Shown here one piece after another: positions 1 to 7,974 of a stretch of 64,000 bases of DNA. Source of the DNA: Flavobacterium jejuense (GTDB taxonomy: Bacteria; Bacteroidota; Bacteroidia; Flavobacteriales; Flavobacteriaceae); assembly GCF_006491595.2 (NCBI RefSeq), contig NZ_VEVQ02000001.1:186001-250000 (forward strand). Reading direction: 5' to 3'. A model generated the notes under the pieces. It made no database searches. It worked only from the letters and a program-made list of their open reading frames with translations, and was not told where the DNA came from. Made by a program: the position numbers and the translations under genes. The first letter of the stretch is position 1; each line of letters begins with the position of its first letter.

Positions 1-632
1 AAAAATTAGCCCAAGGTTTTCGTTGTATTAAACTGAAAATAGGAGCTATTGATTTTGAAAAAGAATTGGAATTATTAAGCTTTATTAGACAAAATTTTGA
101 TGAAGATACTATCGAAATTCGAGTGGATGCTAACGGTGCATTTGGTTTAAATGAAGCTTTAAGTAAGATAAATCAATTGTCTGAATATAAAATACATAGT
201 ATTGAGCAACCTATTCAAAAAAACAATACTGACAGTATGGCAGTACTCTGTAAAACAACACCTTTTCCAATTGCATTAGACGAAGAACTAATTGGTGTTT
301 TTGGAATAGAAAATAAAACTAATTTACTAAAAAAAATTCAACCACAATACATTATTTTGAAGCCTAGTTTAGTTGGTGGTTTTAGAGGTACTTTAGAATG
401 GATTTCAATTGCTAAAAAACTAAAAATTCAATGGTGGATTACTTCTGCTTTAGAAAGCAATATAGGTTTAAATGCTATTACGCAATTCACTTACATACTT
501 CAAAATTCATTGCCTCAAGGTTTGGGAACTGGAGGTTTGTATACCAATAATTTTGACTGTCCTCTGGAGATTAAAAAGGGACATATTTGGTATACTAATT
601 CTTTAGATTGGAACATAAAATTATTAGAATAA
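1..632 (+). CDS. menC: o-succinylbenzoate synthase, 3' part (5' end outside window)
   Basis: This is the C-terminal two thirds of an enolase-superfamily enzyme; the frame is open from base 3 and the start lies upstream of the window. Visible superfamily marks, in order, are the KLKIG catalytic-lysine strand at the edge, RVDANGAF and EQP (metal-binding Asp and Glu), ALDEEL, and KPSLVGGF with the second catalytic Lys, then SALESNIG. This arrangement fits MenC, which dehydrates SHCHC to o-succinylbenzoate in cytoplasmic menaquinone synthesis. Other superfamily members, such as dipeptide epimerase, are less likely but cannot be excluded without the N-terminal capping domain and the men neighbours. 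It ends just before a clear hairpin terminator. Confidence 0.82.
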   Translation, partial: KLAQGFRCIKLKIGAIDFEKELELLSFIRQNFDEDTIEIRVDANGAFGLNEALSKINQLSEYKIHSIEQPIQKNNTDSMAVLCKTTPFPIALDEELIGVFGIENKTNLLKKIQPQYIILKPSLVGGFRGTLEWISIAKKLKIQWWITSALESNIGLNAITQFTYILQNSLPQGLGTGGLYTNNFDCPLEIKKGHIWYTNSLDWNIKLLE

Positions 633-640
633 ATAGCAAT

Positions 641-672
641 AAAAAGAGCCAACAGTTTGCTGGCTCTTTTTA
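641..672 (+). terminator. Rho-independent terminator after menC
   Basis: AGAGCCA pairs with TGGCTCT around a short loop, flanked by A and T runs, so it can end transcription of menC and also of the convergent small lipoprotein gene. Confidence 0.85.
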
Positions 673-702
673 TTATTTCGCATTGTAATAGGTTACTATT
701 AT

Positions 703-936
703 TTATTTATCCGTGTCGATGTCAACTTCTGTTTTCTTATCTCCATCTTTAGTAGAGAACTCAACACCATCATTACTGATGCTTAATGAAGTTCCATCGT
801 TTTCTTCAGGTTGTTTTTCTTTTTCTATTACAACTGTTTCCGTCTTTTCAACTACTGTTGGCTCTTCTTTTTGCTCTTTACAACTTACACTAGCTAAAAT
901 CACTAGGGTAGCTATAATTACTGTTACTTTTTTCAT
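703..936 (-). CDS. small lipoprotein, unknown function
   Basis: A 77-residue protein with a lipoprotein signal: a Lys-Lys start, a short hydrophobic stretch and a lipobox ending ASVSC, so the mature protein would begin at Cys19. The mature part is highly charged and low in complexity, rich in Glu, Lys, Thr and Asp, with no recognisable domain. The antisense frame is also open, but the lipobox and the ATG after an A/T-rich leader favour this strand. It probably sits as a monocistronic gene convergent with menC, sharing its terminator. Function not recognised. Confidence 0.6.
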   Translation of the reverse strand: MKKVTVIIATLVILASVSCKEQKEEPTVVEKTETVVIEKEKQPEENDGTSLSISNDGVEFSTKDGDKKTEVDIDTDK

Positions 937-1096
937 ATTATTTGTGTTTAAAATTATAAGTGCAATTTAGGTCGACTTTCAGTAGTTGGTCTTATGACAT
1001 TTATTAAGATTCTTATATAATTACCATTTGAAGTACAAGAGTACTTGAATGTGATAGTAAATGTTTAAATTTGCTGTTGTAAAATGATATTCTATT

Positions 1097-1678
1097 ATGT
1101 TCCGATTAAAATTACCAACAGATCCAAGATGGGCGAATATTGCAGAGGGCAATTTAGAAGAAATTCTAACGGACCACGCTTGGTGTGAACAAAAAGCTGC
1201 TTCAAATGCTATTATGTTAATTACGATGTTACCTGAATTCACTGAAATTACTACTGAATTAATTAAAATAGCAAAGGAAGAATTAGATCATTTCGAACAA
1301 GTACACGAAATTATAAAAGCTAGAGGTTGGGTTTTAGGTCGTGAACGAAAAGATAGTTATGTAAATGACTTGTTTAAATTCATGAAACCAGGTAATCGCA
1401 AACATATTATTGTGGAGCGCATGCTTTTTGCAGCCATGATAGAAGCTAGAAGTTGTGAACGTTTTAAAGTATTATCAGATAATATAAAAGATCAAGATTT
1501 AGCCACTTTTTATCGCGAATTAATGATTTCAGAAGCCAATCATTATACTGCATTTTTACAATTTGCTCATGATTTAGCTGAAAAAGGCTATGATGTAAAG
1601 AAAAGATGGGAAGAATGGTTGGAACACGAAGCTAAAGTAATTGCTAGTTATGGAAATAGCGAAGCGATACATGGATAG
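1097..1678 (+). CDS. miaE: tRNA-(ms2io6A)-hydroxylase-like protein
   Basis: A 193-residue ferritin-like diiron protein of the MiaE family, which hydroxylates the isopentenyl group of ms2i6A37 in tRNA. Diiron ligands are visible as paired motifs: EELDHFEQVH (E..H), IEARSCERF, and SEANHY (ExxH type) on the last core helix. The start ATG gives the usual MFRLKLPTDPRW opening of the family. The stop lies at the left edge of an inverted repeat (AGTGTTCAGTA/TACTGAACACT). The family assignment is firm; whether the organism makes the ms2i6A substrate is not shown here. Confidence 0.88.
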   Translation: MFRLKLPTDPRWANIAEGNLEEILTDHAWCEQKAASNAIMLITMLPEFTEITTELIKIAKEELDHFEQVHEIIKARGWVLGRERKDSYVNDLFKFMKPGNRKHIIVERMLFAAMIEARSCERFKVLSDNIKDQDLATFYRELMISEANHYTAFLQFAHDLAEKGYDVKKRWEEWLEHEAKVIASYGNSEAIHG

Positions 1679-1764
1679 TGTTCAGTATTCAGGTTTAGTT
1701 GGCAGTTTATAGAACTGAGTATAGAAACTGAGCACTGAGAGTTGAACACTCCTTACTGAACACT
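1677..1764. repeat. intergenic inverted repeat AGTGTTCAGTA ... TACTGAACACT
   Basis: Two perfect 11-bp arms (1677-1687 and 1754-1764) enclose 66 bases that contain further ACTGAG/CACTGA-like units. The left arm overlaps the miaE stop; the right arm encodes the last residues and stop of the convergent glycosyltransferase. It may work as a bidirectional end structure or be a dispersed intergenic repeat. Confidence 0.6.
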
Positions 1765-2988
1765 ATTCTTCAACTCAATCCACTTGCTCATGAATTTTGT
1801 ACTTTGCAAGGTTTGATGTTGGAAAACTTGTCCAAGAAAATTTTGATTTCGGTGTTGGTTTAGGTTTGCCAATAAATGATTTATTTTAGTGAAAAATTTG
1901 TTTTCAAATAAAGATTTTTCAAAACGTTTATTGATTAATTCAATTCCATTTTTTTGAGATTGTTGCCAAAGTGTATTATCTTGATACAATTCAATTGCTT
2001 TTTCAATAAAATCTTCATCAGTTGTAGAAATAAATCCATTCCATTCTAGATCACCTTGCATGCCTTCTGAACCTATTTCAGTAGTAACATTGGGTAAACC
2101 AAAAAGCATACTTTCTAATAATTTTCCTTTTAAACCAGCACCATAAGGAATAGGAGCAAGTAATACTTTTACTGAATGAAAGACTGCTTCCACACTTTCA
2201 GCACGACCTCTCACAAGAAAACCTTCTTTTACATTATGCAATTGCTTGGCTTTTTCAGTTGCATACGAACCATAAACATGTAATTCTGCCTCAGGAAGGA
2301 CTTTTTTAATCGATTTCCAGAGTTTTTTTAGCTGTAATACTGTTTGCCAATTCGGTTCGTGTAAAAAGTTACCTATGCTTACAAAATGTTTTCTTTCTGA
2401 AAAAGCAGGAATGCTGTTTAAGAGCGATTTTGAAATTGGGTCAACCAAAAATGGAATATAATGTAAAATAGATGTATCTACTTTGAAAGTTTGGGTTAAC
2501 AATTCCATTTCGTGTTCGGAAATAATCAAACTTAGATCACAACGATATATGGAAGCTAATTCTCTTTTGAAAATATCCGATAAATAATCTTCTGGCTGTA
2601 CTATTCTATCTTGTTTAAATGCAGTTTCTCTAGCTTTTCTAAGAAAGTGTAAATCTTCAGTGTCCAAAATTCGTAAAGCATTCGGACAATTTTTAGCTAC
2701 TCTCCAACCAAATTGTTCTTCTATCATGAATCGATCAAATAATACAATGTTTGGGTTTAATACAGATAGTAAACTATCAAAGCTAGTATCATTTAACTTT
2801 ATAGGATGCGTTGTAATATTTAGGTTTTCTAACGGATAAGAATAATCGGATTTAGATGCAGAAGATAAAAACGTAATTTGATATTGTTCTTTTTGGAACA
2901 TCGCAATTAGTTGAAGCATTCTAGTTCCTGCTGCGGTTGAAGTTGGTTCAGGCCAAACACTTCCAATAATTACTAAATGGTTTTGCAT
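1753..2988 (-). CDS. glycosyltransferase, GT-B fold (GT4/GT1-like)
   Basis: A 411-residue cytosolic glycosyltransferase. The N-terminal Rossmann domain opens with a strand and the loop GSVWPEPTSTAAGTRM, typical of GT-B acceptor domains. The C-terminal donor domain has SIGNFLHEPN, ELHVYG, then LAPIPYGAGLKGKLLESMLFG followed by TTEIGSEGM, equivalent to the family's GxGxK...E(7)E sugar-nucleotide site. It stands alone, convergent with miaE, with no polysaccharide cluster around it, so donor and acceptor cannot be inferred. Its last codons (NSVQ and stop) fall inside the intergenic inverted repeat, suggesting the repeat shaped the C-terminus. Confidence 0.8.
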   Translation of the reverse strand: MQNHLVIIGSVWPEPTSTAAGTRMLQLIAMFQKEQYQITFLSSASKSDYSYPLENLNITTHPIKLNDTSFDSLLSVLNPNIVLFDRFMIEEQFGWRVAKNCPNALRILDTEDLHFLRKARETAFKQDRIVQPEDYLSDIFKRELASIYRCDLSLIISEHEMELLTQTFKVDTSILHYIPFLVDPISKSLLNSIPAFSERKHFVSIGNFLHEPNWQTVLQLKKLWKSIKKVLPEAELHVYGSYATEKAKQLHNVKEGFLVRGRAESVEAVFHSVKVLLAPIPYGAGLKGKLLESMLFGLPNVTTEIGSEGMQGDLEWNGFISTTDEDFIEKAIELYQDNTLWQQSQKNGIELINKRFEKSLFENKFFTKINHLLANLNQHRNQNFLGQVFQHQTLQSTKFMSKWIELKNSVQ

Positions 2989-3142
2989 GAGGCAAATTTA
3001 GAATTTAGAACTTAGATTTTAGAATGAAATGGATGTTTTTTTGGAACAGTGATTAAAAGAAATTAGAGAAATCTTCAATTTTTTTGATTTTTGAAGTTGT
3101 CATTGATTTTTGAAATAGCTTTATATTTACAAAAAAACTATA

Positions 3143-3658
3143 ATGAAATCTTTCTTTAACTATTGTCCGAACTGTAAATCTACTAATTTTACTTTTGAAA
3201 ATAATTTTCGTTTCCATTGTTTAGCTTGTGATTTTACCTATTACCATAATATTGCAGCTGCAGTTGCTGTAGTTTTTACTTATGAAGATAAGATTTTATT
3301 TACTGTTCGTAATGTGGATCCAGATAAAGGAAAGTTAGATTTACCAGGTGGTTTTGTAGATCCAAATGAAACAGCAGAAGAAACTGTTTGTAGAGAAATC
3401 AAAGAAGAATTAGGTTTGGATTTATTGCCTAAAGATTTGAAATACATTACAACATCACCTAACAATTATTTGTACAAAAATGTACCCTACCGAACTATGG
3501 ATGTTTTTTACGAATGTAATTTGCAAACAGATATTGTTTCAGTTGCAGCAAAGGATGAAATTCAAGAATTACTTTGGGTAAAACGCTCTGAAATAGATTT
3601 GGAAAAAATTGGTTTCACTTCTATACGAAAAGTTATTGGTGCTTATTATTGTAATTGA
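3143..3658 (+). CDS. Nudix hydrolase with N-terminal zinc ribbon
   Basis: A 171-residue protein with two CxxC knuckles near the N-terminus (CPNC and CLAC), a zinc ribbon like that of NudC/NUDT12-type enzymes. Then comes a Nudix fold with a complete Nudix box, GGFVDPNETAEE followed by REIKEELGL. It should hydrolyse a nucleoside diphosphate-X substrate such as NADH or ADP-ribose in the cytoplasm; the substrate is not readable from sequence. It lies 7 bases upstream of a histidine kinase gene and is probably co-transcribed with it. Confidence 0.85.
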   Translation: MKSFFNYCPNCKSTNFTFENNFRFHCLACDFTYYHNIAAAVAVVFTYEDKILFTVRNVDPDKGKLDLPGGFVDPNETAEETVCREIKEELGLDLLPKDLKYITTSPNNYLYKNVPYRTMDVFYECNLQTDIVSVAAKDEIQELLWVKRSEIDLEKIGFTSIRKVIGAYYCN

Positions 3659-3665
3659 TTTTTAG

Positions 3666-5471
3666 ATGTTAAAGGTTGCTTTTACTTATATATGTTTATT
3701 CTTTGTTGTTTATTTTGGTTTTTCAAAAGAAGATCCTATATCATTTCAGGTTTCTTATTTAGAGGATTCAAAACGTATTCTTGCTATTGAAGATGTAATT
3801 CAGTTAAAGTTTATTACTCTAGCTGATAAGAGCATGTTGAATTTTGGGTTTACCAAATCTAATATTTGGGTAAAATTAGATTTTGAAAAATTGGTACCTA
3901 ATTCTAAATATAAAATTTTACTAAATACGATTATAAATGACTCAATTGAAGTTTATACAAAAGAATTAAACACTTTAAAAAAAATATTTCTAGGAGAAGC
4001 TTTTTCATCAAAGAGTAGATATTCTACTTACTCTTTTATACCAGAAAAAGAAAATTGTACCATTTATTTTAAGGTTATAGGAAGAGATCAACCTTTATTT
4101 TTCCCATTTGAAGTTTTTAAATTAGAAGATACAGAAAAATCAGATTTGAGTGAATTAGTACTTCTGGGTATTATTTATGGTGTCGTTTTTCTAATTCTAC
4201 TATTAAATTTGGTCTTATATATAAATACTTTAGAACGTATTTACGTATATAGTATGTTTTTTAATGTGTTTTCTTTAGGAGTACTTTTTTATTTTGATGG
4301 CATAATTAAACTCTATTTTTTTCCTAATTCATTGTATTGGAATAATCAATTTATTGCGATTGCATTTTGTGGGAGTTTTATTTTTACAAACTATTATATT
4401 GTTGAATTTTTAAATTTAAGGCAACATAAAAAGAGATTAAGTACATATTTTCTTATGGTAAATAGTGCTTTCTTACTTATTTTAGGAGTGTCTTTCTGGC
4501 ACCCAACAGGATTTAATTGGTATTTAAAGGGTAATTTAGTACTCACTACTGTAGAGGTAATTGTGTTGTCTTACAGTATTCTTTACATTCGAAAAAAAGA
4601 AAAAGATTACTTTTTGATACAACTTCTTAGTGTGATTTGTCTTAATGTATTTGGAACAATTTCTCAATGTACTTTTTCAGGTTTACTACCAATTAATTTT
4701 TTGACAAATCATTCTGTACATTTTGTGATTTTACCACAAATATTGATTCAAGCCTTTGCCCTAGGGAAGCGATTCTCTATTTTAATAAAGCAACAAACAA
4801 TAATGCGTAAGTCGCTTCAAGAATCGGCACAAGTTTATTCTCGTTCCTTAATTAATACCATTGAAGAAGAGAGAAGAAGGCTTTCAAAAGATTTTCATGA
4901 TAGTATAGGTCAAAATTTATTAGTCATTAGAAATGGTATGCTTCGAATTCGAAAAGATAATATTGAAGATAAGCATCGTGAAAAGTTAAATGAATTAATG
5001 TATATTACTTCGGATACTTTAGATGAAATCAGAATGATTTCTCAAAATTTGAGACCTACTATGCTTGATTCGATTGGGTTAACGGCTTCAATAGAAAGTA
5101 TGATTCGTAAGTTAAACGAAGTTGTAGAAATAAATTTTATTTTAGATTGCCCTGAATCTGTTGATAATGTAGTGCAAAGCGAGTTAGAAATTAATATCTA
5201 TCGAATACTTCAAGAACTAACAAACAATAGTATAAAACACGCTAAAGCTCAAAATGTAACTATTGCTATATCTAAAGAAAATGACATACTTTTGATTAGT
5301 GTCACAGATGACGGAATTGGGTTTGATATTAATTTTAAAGACTATATAAATCCAAAGAACGGTCTATCATCTATAAAAGAGCGAACAAATATTCTTAATG
5401 GGAAATTAAATATCGATAGTGTAAAAAATAATGGAACAAAAGTAACTATTTTGATTCCAGTGAATAAATGA
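3666..5471 (+). CDS. sensor histidine kinase, 7TMR-DISM / HisKA_3 type
   Basis: A 601-residue inner-membrane sensor. After a signal sequence, residues about 20-150 form a 7TMR-DISM extracellular (DISMED2-like) beta domain. Residues about 160-370 are seven hydrophobic helices (DISM_7TM). A linker leads to a HisKA_3 dimerisation domain with the motif RRRLSKDFHDSIGQN, phospho-acceptor His411. The C-terminal HATPase has NNSIKHA (N box), DDGIGF (G1) and GLSSIKER (G2). This class pairs with LuxR/NarL-type regulators, and exactly such a gene follows 18 bases later. DISM domains are thought to sense carbohydrate-like ligands, but the signal here is unknown. Confidence 0.9.
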   Translation: MLKVAFTYICLFFVVYFGFSKEDPISFQVSYLEDSKRILAIEDVIQLKFITLADKSMLNFGFTKSNIWVKLDFEKLVPNSKYKILLNTIINDSIEVYTKELNTLKKIFLGEAFSSKSRYSTYSFIPEKENCTIYFKVIGRDQPLFFPFEVFKLEDTEKSDLSELVLLGIIYGVVFLILLLNLVLYINTLERIYVYSMFFNVFSLGVLFYFDGIIKLYFFPNSLYWNNQFIAIAFCGSFIFTNYYIVEFLNLRQHKKRLSTYFLMVNSAFLLILGVSFWHPTGFNWYLKGNLVLTTVEVIVLSYSILYIRKKEKDYFLIQLLSVICLNVFGTISQCTFSGLLPINFLTNHSVHFVILPQILIQAFALGKRFSILIKQQTIMRKSLQESAQVYSRSLINTIEEERRRLSKDFHDSIGQNLLVIRNGMLRIRKDNIEDKHREKLNELMYITSDTLDEIRMISQNLRPTMLDSIGLTASIESMIRKLNEVVEINFILDCPESVDNVVQSELEINIYRILQELTNNSIKHAKAQNVTIAISKENDILLISVTDDGIGFDINFKDYINPKNGLSSIKERTNILNGKLNIDSVKNNGTKVTILIPVNK

Positions 5472-5489
5472 AATAAAACAACAATTATT

Positions 5490-6113
5490 ATGGATAAGCT
5501 AAATGTGCTATTAGTAGACGATCATCCTATTTTTTTAAAAGGACTAGTAGAAGTGATTCAAGATGAATTTCATGATTTTGTAATACATTCTTTTTCATCT
5601 CCTGAACTTGCTTTTGATAGTGCTAAAAGTCTAAAATATAACTTAGCTATTTCAGATTTAGATATGCCAAAAATGAATGGGATATCATTAATTACTGAAT
5701 TAAAAATTTTATATCCAGAGATTTTAACGATACTTTTAACCATGCATAAAGAACAAGATATAATGCGTTCTGCATTAGTAAATGGAATAGATGGCTATGT
5801 ATTAAAAGATGATGTTGTAGATGAACTAGTTATAGCTATAGAAGAAGTATTAAAAGGGAACAAGTATATTTCAGAATTAGAGGTTATAAATGAACAAGAT
5901 GAACAAATTGAAGAATTAAAATCATTAACTAAAACAGAATTATTGGTTTTAAAAGGGATTTCAGATAATAAAACTAGTAAAGAAATAGCCAATGATCTCT
6001 TTGTGAGTTTAAAAACAATTGAAAATCATCGTAATAACATTTCCAGAAAATTACGATTAAAAGGAAGTAATAGTCTTTTGAAATTTGCTATAAACAATAA
6101 AAACCTACTTTAA
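5490..6113 (+). CDS. LuxR/NarL-family response regulator
   Basis: A 207-residue two-domain regulator. The receiver (about 1-125) has the acidic pair VDDHP, the phospho-acceptor Asp56 in SDLDMP, a Thr/switch strand ending LLTMH and the Lys in VLKDD. The LuxR HTH (about 143-205) runs LTKTELLVLKGI ... SKEIANDLFVSLKTIENHR. It is the cognate partner of the DISM kinase directly upstream. Three downstream promoters carry an inverted repeat with half-sites matching the NarL heptamer pattern TACYYMT, and I infer that this protein binds them. A truncated paralogue lies at 7191-7598. Confidence 0.92.
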   Translation: MDKLNVLLVDDHPIFLKGLVEVIQDEFHDFVIHSFSSPELAFDSAKSLKYNLAISDLDMPKMNGISLITELKILYPEILTILLTMHKEQDIMRSALVNGIDGYVLKDDVVDELVIAIEEVLKGNKYISELEVINEQDEQIEELKSLTKTELLVLKGISDNKTSKEIANDLFVSLKTIENHRNNISRKLRLKGSNSLLKFAINNKNLL

Positions 6114-6127
6114 TATATTATGCTAAT

Positions 6128-6145
6128 ATGAGTAAGACTACCTAT
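6128..6145 (+). promoter_or_regulatory. candidate response-regulator operator, copy 1
   Basis: ATGAGTA (6128-6134), four bases, TACCTAT (6139-6145). The two halves are inverted relatives of the NarL-type heptamer. The site ends 22 bases before the -7 element TAGTTTTG at 6168-6175, so its centre falls near -42, where an activator can stand in for a -33 box; no well-spaced -33 TTG is present. Confidence 0.65.
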
Positions 6146-6167
6146 TTTTTTGGTGTAAGGTTTGTAT

Positions 6168-6175
6168 TAGTTTTG
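6168..6175 (+). promoter_or_regulatory. -7 promoter element (TAGTTTTG) of the T9SS cargo gene
   Basis: A perfect match to the Bacteroidota TAnnTTTG -7 consensus, 67 bases before the ATG at 6243, at the same distance from the operator as in the two other copies. Confidence 0.6.
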
Positions 6176-6242
6176 CTTTAAATTATGTAAGTATTTACCA
6201 AGGGTTTACTTGAAAAGAATAGAACGAATATAAATTTAAATC

Positions 6243-6982
6243 ATGAAAAAAAATTACAAAATCCTTATTCTATTAGTTTTTCTTTTTAATTTTTCACTGA
6301 AAAATTATGCTCAGATAGCGGCAACTTATAATTCTAATACTTTTGGAACTTTATCGGGTGTTCCTTTTGCAGTGACAAATATAAATACAATTGGAAATTA
6401 TACTGCAAATATGTCTTGGAATGCTTATGCGGTAGCTCCATTACCTAATTCACCTACTCTACAATATCTTTCAACAGATAATATAGCTGTAACTTTCAAT
6501 ACTCACCCAATTTGAGGTTGTATTTTGTCTATTGGCGAGCTGGTGAATATGCATTTGACCAACCTTTTACTATTTTATCTGGAAATGATATACAGAGTAC
6601 TCTGGGAAATACTATAGTAGTTTCTTCTGCTGGTTCAGGAATAATTGAATTTACTAATCCTATTACAACTTTAAACGTATCAGTCATTTCTGCAACTACT
6701 GGATATATGAGTACAACGTTTGGCTTAAGTGAAACCTTATCAATTGACTCAAATGAAAATATAATTAACAAAATTAAAGTATTTCCAAATCTTTCAACTG
6801 ATTTTATTCAGATAAAGGGCTTTTCTGAAGATGAAAAATATAGTATATATAATATGCTAGGACTAGAGATAATGAAAGGCTTTTGTACTGAAAATAAAAT
6901 GATTAATATTCAAGAATTAGCAAAGGGGATGTATTTTTTTAAAGTAAATAATACACAAAATATTAAATTTTTTAAAGAATAA
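6243..6982 (+). pseudogene. secreted protein with type IX sorting domain, frameshifted
   Basis: Two overlapping frames make one protein of about 245 residues. The first (6243-6513) has a signal peptide ending NYAQ and a short extracellular region. It stops at TGA right after NTHPI. The second frame continues from about 6512 as LRLYFVYWRAGEYAFD and ends in a type IX secretion C-terminal domain (about 80 residues: KIKVFPNLSTDFIQIKG, IYNMLGLEIMKG, LAKGMYFFKV). One extra A in CCCAATTTG would join the frames as HPNLRLYF, so either a one-base deletion or a sequencing error is present. The middle of the protein matches nothing I recognise. It has operator copy 1 upstream. Confidence 0.75.
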
Positions 6983-7027
6983 AAGTATAAAAAAAGCAAG
7001 AGTCTTTTATAATCAAAATTTAAAAAC

Positions 7028-7070
7028 CATAAAAGGATATGACTAAATGATAAGGGCATATTCTTTTATG
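7028..7070 (+). terminator. 14-bp hairpin, probable terminator
   Basis: CATAAAAGGATATG (7028-7041) pairs along its whole length, with one G-U, to CATATTCTTTTATG (7057-7070). It follows the frameshifted secreted-protein gene by 46 bases. No T run comes after it, so a role as an RNA end or stabiliser rather than a classical terminator is possible. Confidence 0.45.
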
Positions 7071-7190
7071 CGTTTATAGAACTAACAAAAATAAAATTCA
7101 TTCAAATAGTTGCACTAAGATGGTTTTAGATTGTAATTAGGCAAATTAAATCTATGATAATATTAAAACCTTAAAAAAAAATATTTATGT

Positions 7191-7598
7191 ATGAAGAATG
7201 AAAAAAAAGTTTTACTGGTAGATAATCATTCCGCTTTTTTAAAAGGGCTTATGGAAGTGATTCAAGAGGAGTTTGTGTTTTTTAATTTATTTTCTTTTTC
7301 CTCATCTGAGGAAGCCTTGTATAGTGCAAAAGAAAACAAATATGACTTAGCCATTTTTGATCTAGAAATGGCTGAAATTAATGGTATTTCATTTCATAAA
7401 GAGCTAAAGTTACTAAATCCTGAAATACTATCGATACTTTTAACTTTACACAAAGAACAAGATATTTTGCAATCAGTTTTTGAAAAAGGACTTGAAGGTT
7501 TTGTTTTTAAAGATAATATTCTTGATGAATTAGTAATTGCCATAAAAGAAGTGCTAAAAGGGAATAAATATTTTTCAAAATTAGATGCTTTAAATTAG
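7191..7598 (+). CDS. stand-alone receiver, truncated paralogue of the LuxR regulator
   Basis: 135 residues aligning along their length with the receiver of the regulator at 5490 (shared segments include FLKGL.EVIQ.EF, LAI.DLEM, LVIAI.EVLKGNKY). The phospho-acceptor Asp57 (IFDLEM) is kept, but the acidic pair is reduced to DN and the Met-Pro after the Asp became Met-Ala. The ORF stops where the linker to the HTH should start. About 30 bases on, one frame reads FTRKLGF, similar to the ISRKLRLKG tail of the full-length HTH, so the DNA-binding domain looks deleted. It could compete for phosphate from the kinase or be decaying. Confidence 0.75.
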   Translation: MKNEKKVLLVDNHSAFLKGLMEVIQEEFVFFNLFSFSSSEEALYSAKENKYDLAIFDLEMAEINGISFHKELKLLNPEILSILLTLHKEQDILQSVFEKGLEGFVFKDNILDELVIAIKEVLKGNKYFSKLDALN

Positions 7599-7689
7599 TA
7601 ATGTTAAAAAAGCAATAGTAAGCATGGTTTACTAGAAAATTAGGTTTTACTATAGATTTTAAAAGAAGAAGTGGTATACTTCAAAATGA

Positions 7690-7726
7690 AAAAGTACAAT
7701 TATAAGATATAGTTGTACTTTTTTTA
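7690..7726 (+). terminator. terminator in repeat copy A
   Basis: AAAAGTACAA pairs with TTGTACTTTT over a loop, followed by a T run; it ends the transcript of the stand-alone receiver gene. Confidence 0.75.
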
Positions 7727-7754
7727 TTTAAAAAAGTCACATAAAATCTAAAGA

Positions 7755-7772
7755 ATGAGTAGGAATACCTAT
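7755..7772 (+). promoter_or_regulatory. candidate response-regulator operator, copy 2
   Basis: ATGAGTA (7755-7761), GGAA, TACCTAT (7766-7772). The -7-like element TTATTTTG (7795-7802; one mismatch to TAnnTTTG) begins 22 bases after the site, the same spacing as in copies 1 and 3, although the bases between differ. Confidence 0.65.
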
Positions 7773-7974
7773 TTTAATTTATCCATACATTCTTTTATTT
7801 TGTCTTGTAAGTCTATTAACCAGTATTAGTAACCAATTGTAATGAAATAACGTTATAAACGGATGCGAAATAGAAGATTTACAAAGTGTACCTTATATTA
7901 ATAGTATTTGTTTATTTTTTTTCCATTCCTCAATAATGTAATTATTTCAAAATAATTATTAAACAAATTTAAGA

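Larger units (their letters stand above)
7689..7774 (+). repeat. direct repeat copy A (terminator plus operator module)
   Basis: About 86 bases nearly identical to 9659-9744. The module joins the hairpin AAAAGTACAA/TTGTACTTTT to the operator ATGAGTA-N4-TACCTAT. The two copies flank the decarboxylase gene 1970 bases apart. Confidence 0.85.
7599..7974 (+). other. 376-base intergenic region with terminator, operator and promoter
   Basis: No coding potential seen apart from a possible HTH remnant around 7625-7655. It holds repeat copy A (7689-7774), with terminator and operator, a -7 element at 7795-7802, and a long 5' leader of about 170 bases before the decarboxylase. Confidence 0.6.

Noticed and set aside
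713-970. ORF on the plus strand opposite the small lipoprotein
   Set aside because: It is Ser/Thr-rich as expected for the antisense of a Glu/Lys-rich gene, and the minus strand has a proper lipobox.
2996-3025. TTTAGAA tandem units before the glycosyltransferase start
   Set aside because: Short, irregular low-complexity units; no clear repeat architecture or function.
6512-6982. Separate gene starting at TTG 6512
   Set aside because: It has no own signal or promoter and joins in sense with the upstream frame after one base; better seen as the second half of a frameshifted gene.
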